Positions 1 to 4,360 of a stretch of DNA of 5,137 nucleotides are shown here, piece by piece. The notes under the pieces are model-generated. The model saw nothing but the letters and a program-made list of their open reading frames with translations. It had not been told where the DNA came from and searched no databases. Position 1 is the stretch's first letter; the number at the start of each line of letters is the position of its first letter. This DNA comes from Acidobacteriaceae bacterium (GTDB taxonomy: Bacteria > Acidobacteriota > Terriglobia > Terriglobales > Acidobacteriaceae): the NCBI GenBank assembly GCA_003139975.1, contig PLHN01000309.1, positions 1 through 5,137 of the forward strand, given 5' to 3'. Made by a program: the position numbers and the translations under genes.

Positions 1-218
1 GCCTCAAAGCCAAAGGCCACCGCGGAGTGTTCATTCACCCCGTAGGCTTCCTCTGCGATCACGTAGAAGTGCTCTACGACATCGACATCTTCTTCAAGCA
101 GTTCGCAGAAAAAGAAGGCCTGCGCCTATGGCGAGCCGAATCGCTGAACGGATCGAAGACGTTGACTGCGGCACTTGTGGACTTGGTTCGTAGGCGTGTG
201 GGAACAATGAGCACTTAG
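1..218 (+). CDS. hemH: Ferrochelatase, C-terminal part (5' end off the window)
   Basis: This is the last 71 codons of ferrochelatase, which inserts ferrous iron into a porphyrin at the end of heme synthesis. The reading frame begins at base 3 and runs open from the window edge to the TAG at 216-218. The GTG at 27 is an internal valine codon, not a start. The family signature HPVGFLCDHVEVLYDID is visible; in characterised ferrochelatases the glutamate of the DH-x-EVLYD segment belongs to the active site, and it is intact here. It is followed by RAESLN, the usual late ferrochelatase motif, and a short basic tail. The last 25 or so codons use more G- and T-ending codons than the preceding ones. 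The gene lies 46 bases upstream of an unknown ORF and about 490 bases upstream of hemY, so it is part of a heme cluster. The identification is firm; whether the substrate is protoporphyrin or coproporphyrin cannot be told from this fragment. Confidence 0.93.
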   Translation, partial: LKAKGHRGVFIHPVGFLCDHVEVLYDIDIFFKQFAEKEGLRLWRAESLNGSKTLTAALVDLVRRRVGTMST

Positions 219-253
219 TGGCGAGGACATTTCGGGCGCCTACTATCGTACTT

Positions 254-257
254 AGGA
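254..257 (+). promoter_or_regulatory. Shine-Dalgarno site of the 126-aa gene
   Basis: AGGA lies 7 bases before the ATG at 265. It supports that start over the GTG and ATG codons further in. The two genes that follow, hemY and the transporter, have no comparable site. Confidence 0.55.
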
Positions 258-264
258 TTGCGCG

Positions 265-645
265 ATGGATGATAAAACTCTGTTCCCGCTCTATGTCTGT
301 CTTGACGACGGCGAGGTCATACGGGTTGAAGGCTTCGATAGGATTCTGTACCACTTGGAAGCAATCGACATCGAGAATGACGAATACATGTTTTGGGATG
401 CTGCCGGTCAAGGCTTGAAAGTTCTTATCAAGAAAGGCAAGGTAGTCGGCTTCGAAAAGACTGAGAACAAGGTCACGCTGCAACAGGCATTCGAGGAGTA
501 CGCTCAACAATTGGCACAGCGGGGAGCGACCGTCGATACGATCGGCACACCCGAAGAGATCTTGGCCAAGATACAGACAGCGAAGGAGAGCTTAGAGGGA
601 GCCCGGGGCTTTTTTTCACGGTTTTTCCGCAGCAAAACTAAATAG
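265..645 (+). CDS. Uncharacterised 126-aa protein between hemH and hemY
   Basis: I do not recognise this family. The ATG at 265 is preceded by AGGA at 254-257 with 7-base spacing, a good ribosome binding site and better than that of either downstream gene. The predicted product is soluble and acidic in its first half. Residues 1-70 alternate in a way that suggests beta strands (for example LYVCLDDGEVIRVEGF, residues 9-24, and LKVLIKKGKVVGFEK, residues 51-65). Residues 71-113 look helical and rich in Gln, Glu and Ala. The end, GFFSRFFRSKTK, is aromatic and basic and could contact a membrane or nucleic acid, but that is only a guess. No signal peptide or transmembrane segment is seen. Codon use is mixed in the third position, unlike the C-ending hemY that follows, so it may be a later arrival. 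It is co-directional with both heme genes and could be co-transcribed. There is no sequence basis for assigning it a role in heme synthesis. Confidence 0.8.
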   Translation: MDDKTLFPLYVCLDDGEVIRVEGFDRILYHLEAIDIENDEYMFWDAAGQGLKVLIKKGKVVGFEKTENKVTLQQAFEEYAQQLAQRGATVDTIGTPEEILAKIQTAKESLEGARGFFSRFFRSKTK

Positions 646-661
646 TCGGCGTTAGGATCGA

Positions 662-687
662 AAGCCTAAGCTCGTAGCTCAAGGCTT
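662..687 (+). other. Interrupted hairpin in the hemY leader
   Basis: AAGCCT (662-667) can pair with AGGCTT (682-687). Inside this, AGCT (669-672) can pair with AGCT (676-679) around a CGT loop, separated from the outer stem by a small internal loop. No T-run follows, so it does not look like an intrinsic terminator. It lies in the 60-base spacer between the unknown gene and hemY and overlaps the 7-bp repeat array. It could simply be a by-product of repeats built on the self-complementary AGCT. Confidence 0.35.
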
Positions 688-703
688 GTAGCTCGCAGCT
701 TCT
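669..703 (+). repeat. Degenerate 7-bp tandem repeat, five units, just before hemY
   Basis: Five consecutive heptamers can be read: AGCTCGT, AGCTCAA, GGCTTGT, AGCTCGC, AGCTTCT. The consensus is near AGCTYGT. The array ends two bases before the ATG of hemY at 706, so it occupies the position where a Shine-Dalgarno site would be expected. A second array with the same period but another sequence is found at 3177-3204. Short heptameric tandem repeats in spacers are known in cyanobacteria as STRR elements. I also associate such spacer repeats with acidobacteria, but I cannot verify that here. Confidence 0.7.
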
Positions 704-705
704 TT

Positions 706-2163
706 ATGCCACGTATCGCCATCATCGGCGGCGGAATCTCCGGCCTCTCGGCCGCGTTCACGCTTGAAGAAAAACGCCAGTCCGGCGCGCAATCCGGAAC
801 AACGTCCGACTCAAAGATCGACTACGTTCTCTTCGAAGCCGCTCCGCGCCTCGGCGGAGTCATGGTCACCGACCGCATTAAAGAAGACGGGTGCCTCATG
901 GAAGCCGGTCCCGATTCCTTCCTCACCGAAAAACCCTGGGCCGCCGACCTCTGCCGCAAAATCGGACTGGGCGACCAACTCATCGGCTCGAACGACGCCG
1001 ACCGCAAAACCTATATCGTGGTCAAGAACAAGCTCGTCGTCATGCCCGACGGCCTCATGTTCATGGTGCCGACCAAGATTCTGCCGACGGTGCTCTCGCC
1101 GCTTTTCTCGCTTCGCACCAAAATGCGCATGGCCGCCGAGTGGTTCCATCCTCCTCATAAGGCCGAAGCCGACGAAACCGTGGCCCAGATGGTCGAGCGT
1201 CACTACGGATCGGAGATGGTTGACCTGCTCGCCGATCCGCTCCTCTCCGGCGTCTATGGAGGCGAAGCGACCGACCTCAGCGTGCGCGCCGTGCTCCCGC
1301 GCTTCGCCGACATGGAATCCAAACACGGCAGCCTGGGCCGCGCCATGTTGGCCGCCCGAAAGAAAATGGCGACCGCTACAAAAGCCCCGCCCCGCCCGCT
1401 ATTCACCTCGCTCAAAGAAGGCATGCAGCAAATGGTCGACGCCCTCGTAGCCCGCCTCGATCCCGCGACCCTCCGCACATCCACGCCCGTGCAATCTCTG
1501 ATCCCGCAAAACAACGGCTGGACCGTCTCCGCCGGATACCAGCCTGCCGAAAAAACGCCCGATCATTTCGATGCCGTCATCGTCGCCGCCCCCGCCCGCG
1601 CCGCCGCCGCCGTGCTCGAATCCGCCGACGCCAATCTAGCCGCCGAACTAGCCGCCATCAACTACAGCTCTTCGGTCACCGTCACGCTCGGCTACGACGA
1701 AAAAGTCCGCCGCTCCCTCCCTCCCGGTTTCGGATTCCTCGTCCCGCGCAGCGCCGGACGCCGCATGCTGGCCGCCACCTTCGTCCACAATAAATTCCCC
1801 CACCGCGCCCCCGAAAATCGCGCCATAGTCCGCTGCTTCCTCGGCGGAGCACGCGACGAACAAATCCTCGACTCCACCGAAGATCAGATCCTAACCATCG
1901 TCCGCAACGAACTCCGCGACATCATCGCTCTGGACGCCCAACCCCTCTTCACCCGCGTCTACAAATGGCGCGCCGCCATGGCCCAGTATTCCGTAGGCCA
2001 TCTCGAACGCCTCCAGCGCATCGAAGCCCTGCGCACCAGGCTCCCCGGCCTGGCCCTCGCCGGCAATGGCTTCAACGGCATCGGCGTTCCAGACTGCGTC
2101 CGCTCCGGCACTGAAGCCGCGAACAAAATTCTCAGCGGAATGGGCATGTCCTCCGTTAAGTAA
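706..2163 (+). CDS. hemY: HemY-type protoporphyrinogen oxidase (FAD-dependent; also annotated hemG or pgoX)
   Basis: This enzyme oxidises protoporphyrinogen IX to protoporphyrin IX with oxygen, using FAD, in the penultimate step of protoheme synthesis; it usually sits at the membrane. The 485-aa length fits the family. The N-terminus has the dinucleotide-binding motif IAIIGGGISGLSAA (residues 4-17). FEAAPRLGG (43-51) and EAGPDSFL (66-73) follow, typical of the FAD/amine-oxidase fold. The central GVYGGEATDLSVRAVLPRF (182-200) is characteristic of protoporphyrinogen oxidases. The C-terminal FAD motif is LAGNGFNGIGVPDCVRSG (451-468). About 20 residues between the first helix and second strand (roughly 21-40) form a longer, Ser/Gly-rich linker than usual. 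The ATG at 706 is required by the flavin motif, but no Shine-Dalgarno site precedes it, only the heptamer array. The upstream hemH supplies the next enzyme. A coproporphyrinogen-oxidising role, as in Firmicutes and Actinobacteria, is the main alternative. Codons are strongly C-ending, as in the transporter that follows. Confidence 0.95.
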   Translation: MPRIAIIGGGISGLSAAFTLEEKRQSGAQSGTTSDSKIDYVLFEAAPRLGGVMVTDRIKEDGCLMEAGPDSFLTEKPWAADLCRKIGLGDQLIGSNDADRKTYIVVKNKLVVMPDGLMFMVPTKILPTVLSPLFSLRTKMRMAAEWFHPPHKAEADETVAQMVERHYGSEMVDLLADPLLSGVYGGEATDLSVRAVLPRFADMESKHGSLGRAMLAARKKMATATKAPPRPLFTSLKEGMQQMVDALVARLDPATLRTSTPVQSLIPQNNGWTVSAGYQPAEKTPDHFDAVIVAAPARAAAAVLESADANLAAELAAINYSSSVTVTLGYDEKVRRSLPPGFGFLVPRSAGRRMLAATFVHNKFPHRAPENRAIVRCFLGGARDEQILDSTEDQILTIVRNELRDIIALDAQPLFTRVYKWRAAMAQYSVGHLERLQRIEALRTRLPGLALAGNGFNGIGVPDCVRSGTEAANKILSGMGMSSVK

Positions 2164-2215
2164 GCCCGGATGACCTCTCCCCTCTGCTATCCTGAGTTTT
2201 CCCGCGCCCACTCCT

Positions 2216-3169
2216 ATGACCACTTCGTCCACCAGCCAATGGAAGATCATCCTAGCCTTTGGCCTGGTCTACGTTTTCTGGGGTTCGACTTACTTAGGCA
2301 TCGGCATAGCGGTCGAACAGATTCCACCCGCCAAAATGTGCGCCGCACGCTTCCTCGTCGCCGGTCTCGCCATGCTGGCCTACTGCGCCGTCACCGGACG
2401 CCAAGTCCGTTTCTCCTCACGCCAACTCGCCCACTGCGCGGCCGTCGGAATCCTGCTGCTCATGGGAGGCAATCTCACTCTCTCCTACGCCGAGCAAATC
2501 GTCCCGACCGGCCTCGCCGCGCTCCTGGTTGCGGTCAGCCCGCTCTGGTTCCTCGTCCTCGACAGTCTGTTACTCGGCGACCATCACATTTCCCGCCGCG
2601 GCAAAATCGGCCTCATCATCGGAATTTTCGGCGTAGTCGTCCTCATCTGGCCCACTCTCTTCCAGCACACTGCCTTCGGCCGCCGCGAATTCTGGTGGTC
2701 CCTCGCCCTCCAGGGAGGCTCCTTCAGTTGGGCGCTAGGTTCCGTGCTCTCAAAAAAATGGAAGACCAGCTCCGGCGACGCTTTCAGCGCCACAGCCTGG
2801 CAAGTCGTTTTCGCCGGCCTCTCCAACCTGGCCTTCGCTCTCGCCTTCGAACGCAACATGCCCGTCGTCTGGACCGCGCGCGGCCTAGGTGCAATCTTCT
2901 ATCTAATAGTCTGCGGATCCTGGATCGGCTACACCGCCTACATCTGGCTCTTGCAGCACGTTCCCACCTCGAAGGTCTCAACTTACGCCTACGTCAATCC
3001 CGTAGTCGCCGTTTTTCTAGGATGGCTCGTTCTCCACGAACGCATCGACCGCTACATAGCAATCGGCAGCGCGATCATCGTGGCTTCGGTGGTCTTAGTA
3101 ACAAGCGCCAAGATTCACCATCGCCCCGCCGCGGAAGACCTCCCCGCAGTCGAAGCCGCGGGCGACTGA
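2216..3169 (+). CDS. EamA/DMT-family inner-membrane transporter (YedA/RhaT-like exporter)
   Basis: This is a 317-aa member of the drug/metabolite transporter superfamily with two EamA repeats and about ten membrane helices. Approximate segments are 11-33, 41-59, 71-90, 98-120, 130-149, 158-179, 192-211, 222-246, 254-273 and 280-297. The first helix contains VFWGSTYLGIGIAVE (20-34) and the second repeat contains STYAYVNPVVAVFLGW (255-270) followed by HERI; both are hallmarks of the YedA-like branch. The cytoplasmic tail after residue 298 is short and charged. Characterised relatives export amino acids, their derivatives or small toxic compounds, but substrate cannot be predicted from sequence. 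An in-frame TGA at 2171 bounds the start region and ATG 2216 is the first good start; no Shine-Dalgarno site is evident. It lies 52 bases after hemY, with the same C-rich codon style, and could share its transcript. A role in porphyrin export is possible but unsupported. Confidence 0.92.
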   Translation: MTTSSTSQWKIILAFGLVYVFWGSTYLGIGIAVEQIPPAKMCAARFLVAGLAMLAYCAVTGRQVRFSSRQLAHCAAVGILLLMGGNLTLSYAEQIVPTGLAALLVAVSPLWFLVLDSLLLGDHHISRRGKIGLIIGIFGVVVLIWPTLFQHTAFGRREFWWSLALQGGSFSWALGSVLSKKWKTSSGDAFSATAWQVVFAGLSNLAFALAFERNMPVVWTARGLGAIFYLIVCGSWIGYTAYIWLLQHVPTSKVSTYAYVNPVVAVFLGWLVLHERIDRYIAIGSAIIVASVVLVTSAKIHHRPAAEDLPAVEAAGD

Positions 3170-3176
3170 AGCTAGT

Positions 3177-3204
3177 TTTCAGTTGTCAGTTCTCGGTTCT
3201 CAGT
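3177..3204 (+). repeat. 7-bp tandem repeat, four units, after the transporter gene
   Basis: Four abutting heptamers are visible: TTTCAGT, TGTCAGT, TCTCGGT, TCTCAGT, with consensus TNTCAGT. The array starts 7 bases past the transporter stop codon. It has the same 7-bp period as the array before hemY but an unrelated unit sequence. Its last two units supply the left arm and most of the loop of the hairpin at 3193-3213. Confidence 0.7.
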
Positions 3205-3213
3205 TAGAACCGA
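3193..3213 (+). terminator. Probable transcription terminator hairpin of the + strand block
   Basis: TCGGTTCT (3193-3200) is perfectly complementary to AGAACCGA (3206-3213), giving an 8-bp stem with the 5-base loop CAGTT. It is followed on the + strand by TTCTTGT, an imperfect U-tract. It sits 24 bases after the transporter stop and between convergent genes, where a terminator is expected. Read on the - strand, downstream of the DUF2971 gene, the hairpin is followed by AGAACTGA, so it suits the + strand better, though it may work both ways. The stem is only moderately GC-rich and the U-tract is interrupted, hence middling confidence. Confidence 0.6.
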
Positions 3214-3244
3214 TTCTTGTGAAAGCGTTGCACCACTTCGCGTT

Positions 3245-4120
3245 CTAGGCCAAGCGCAACTCTGTCCGGATTTGGGCCACGGATCCGGGCCAGTATTCTA
3301 TTTCAACCACGCAATCGGGCGGAATATAGTGCGCGCACCCGACCCGGAGGTGTGCCAGATCCGGGTTACTTGCAATTACCTGCACGAGCCCCTGAATGGA
3401 GTCTTGAGTTGCTGAACTCCCGACGATGACAGCCGTCAGCGCCGCCGGTGGCACTTTGAAAAGGTATAAGTCTTCACCAGCGCGCTCAGAGCTCTCAACG
3501 AATGGCCGTATGATTCGCCACTCCCGCTCATGTTCCCAGTTCCTGCGCTTGCTGTAGAGAACTTCGGATGCGGCAAGCTCCGACAGATACGACGAAGACG
3601 GCACGTCGACGTAGTTAACTTTTCGGAGTTCATGAATGTCATCCTTCGCTTCTGTCTTTGCCCAGAACCACGGGTGTTTGTCATCAAACTCGTACACAAA
3701 GCCACTCTGGCCGGAGGCGTACCGGCACCAAAGGAGAAAGCTGTCTGGGATTTCGCTAAGGGAAAGTATTCCGACTTGCCGATTCAGTTCCTGAAAGATC
3801 CCTTCCCCGGTGGCTGGATCGGTCTGCCTGTCTGCCTGGCACAGCCGCAACTCCCTGACAGCGGCGACAGCGCCCGGGAATTTTCGCATGAATCCTTTGA
3901 GCCTGACTTGGCTTTCAGAATCGAGCTGGTCTACGGTCTCAGGGAACTTCTTATCCCATTGCTCAAGTAATTCCTGGCCCGCGACCCCTGGTCGTCTGAA
4001 GCGCACTACGAGCGGTCGAAACTCGAAAGGGTCGTTCTGCGCTGCGGGTTGGGTAAAACGAATGCTCAGGTTTCGAAGGACATCGAGTCTTTCAGGAGGC
4101 ACGTATTTGTATAAGCTCAT
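3245..4120 (-). CDS. DUF2971-family protein
   Basis: This 291-aa protein matches the pattern I know for DUF2971. It opens with LYKYVPPERLDVL (3-15). NDPFE (29-33) is the family's 'NDPFE' box. SFLLWCRYASGQSGFVYEFD (127-146) corresponds to the usual 'MWshYa..h.GfvieFd' core. VNY (168-170) and then WEHEREWRI (195-203) complete it. All key segments are present in order, so it appears intact. There is no signal peptide or membrane segment, so it is probably cytoplasmic. Function is unknown; members are often scattered in accessory regions. The start is well fixed: an in-frame TGA lies at 4162-4160 and no ATG, GTG or TTG occurs between it and the ATG at 4120. There is no good Shine-Dalgarno site, but the ATG overlaps the stop of a small upstream ORF (ATGA), which suggests coupled translation. 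It is convergent with the transporter and co-directional with the unknown gene upstream. Confidence 0.88.
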   Translation of the reverse strand: MSLYKYVPPERLDVLRNLSIRFTQPAAQNDPFEFRPLVVRFRRPGVAGQELLEQWDKKFPETVDQLDSESQVRLKGFMRKFPGAVAAVRELRLCQADRQTDPATGEGIFQELNRQVGILSLSEIPDSFLLWCRYASGQSGFVYEFDDKHPWFWAKTEAKDDIHELRKVNYVDVPSSSYLSELAASEVLYSKRRNWEHEREWRIIRPFVESSERAGEDLYLFKVPPAALTAVIVGSSATQDSIQGLVQVIASNPDLAHLRVGCAHYIPPDCVVEIEYWPGSVAQIRTELRLA

Positions 4121-4212
4121 ATACCCGCACCCGTTGCCCCCGGTGCCTGGTCCAGGGCCTCAAGCATTGGCTGCGGCATTTGTAGGAGAGATTTTGTCGG
4201 CAGCCCCGCCAT
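4117..4212 (-). CDS. Possible small ORF (31 aa) overlapping the DUF2971 start by ATGA
   Basis: On the - strand an ATG at 4212 opens a 31-codon frame. It begins MAGLPTKSLLQMPQ, continues PMLEALDQAP and ends at a TGA (4119-4117) that overlaps the DUF2971 ATG as ATGA. GAGGG lies 4 bases before this ATG, an acceptable but slightly close ribosome binding site. The same frame is open further back to an ATG at 4293, which would give 58 aa, but that extra part is very Arg-rich and looks non-coding. I do not recognise the peptide. It could be a coupled leader, a small partner protein, a remnant of a decayed gene, or chance. The ATGA overlap and the absence of a separate Shine-Dalgarno site for DUF2971 are the only arguments for it. 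Confidence 0.27.
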   Translation of the reverse strand: MAGLPTKSLLQMPQPMLEALDQAPGATGAGI

Positions 4213-4314
4213 ATTGCCCTCATTGCTCCTGAATGATCGCCTTCTTCTGGAGGACCTGTTCTTCCCATTCCGTCTGCCTGAGCGCCATTGCATTGAATTT
4301 GGCTAGAGCCGCCC
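4121..4314 (-). other. 194-base gap in the - strand pair: no promoter or terminator seen
   Basis: I see no convincing promoter or terminator here on either strand. What it does hold are overlapping short open stretches on the - strand: the -1 frame tail of the upstream gene and the small ORF coupled to DUF2971. The DUF2971 frame itself continues upstream through this gap with only two TGA stops (4222-4220 and 4162-4160). Confidence 0.4.
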
Positions 4315-4360
4315 TCAGGCGATGATATGAGTCAAGCGCCTCACCTTCTCTGCTTTCTTT
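4220..4360 (-). other. Coding-like -1 frame extension of the upstream gene (46 codons)
   Basis: In the -1 frame relative to the 4315-5137 gene, an open stretch runs from just after a TAA at 4363-4361 to a TGA at 4222-4220. It starts right at the A-rich run TAAAAAGAAAG on the - strand. Its translation has the look of real protein: SYHRLRAALAKFNAMALRQT, then EWEEQVLQKKAIIQEQ, a likely amphipathic helix. A single -1 shift at AAAAAG would join it to the gene above and replace that gene's last 13 residues. Possible explanations are a programmed -1 frameshift, a sequencing indel in the homopolymer, a decayed gene end, or chance. An internal ATG at 4288 would give a 22-residue peptide instead. Confidence 0.35.

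Noticed and set aside
27..218. A separate 63-aa gene starting with GTG at 27
   Set aside because: The same frame is open to the window edge with ferrochelatase sequence, so the GTG is an internal valine codon.
219..264. Possible promoter before the 126-aa gene (TACTAT at 241-246)
   Set aside because: No matching -35 box at a suitable distance could be found, so it cannot be supported.
94..510. 138-codon - strand open frame across the hemH end and the 126-aa gene
   Set aside because: It overlaps two better-supported + strand genes, including the certain ferrochelatase C-terminus, and has no ribosome binding site or recognisable motif.
600..616. AGCC-CGG-GGCT hairpin followed by seven T, resembling a terminator
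   Set aside because: It lies inside the last codons of the 126-aa gene (GARGFF), the stem is only 4 bp, and the T-run is explained by consecutive Phe codons. Premature termination there is possible but unsupported.
811..1514. Several open frames on both strands inside hemY
   Set aside because: They are shadows caused by the strong C bias of hemY third positions; compositions are His/Gly- or Arg/Ser-heavy and match no family.
2170..3207. 345-codon + strand open frame over the transporter gene
   Set aside because: Its translation is an Arg/Pro/Ser-rich stretch typical of an out-of-frame reading of GC-rich DNA, and the EamA protein in the other frame is clear.
4146..4156. CCTGG-T-CCAGG palindrome between the - strand genes
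   Set aside because: It is too short, with a one-base centre, and no T-run follows on either strand; it is most likely chance.
3530..4232. + strand open frames opposite the DUF2971 gene
   Set aside because: The DUF2971 reading on the - strand contains all family motifs in order, so the + strand frames are antisense shadows.
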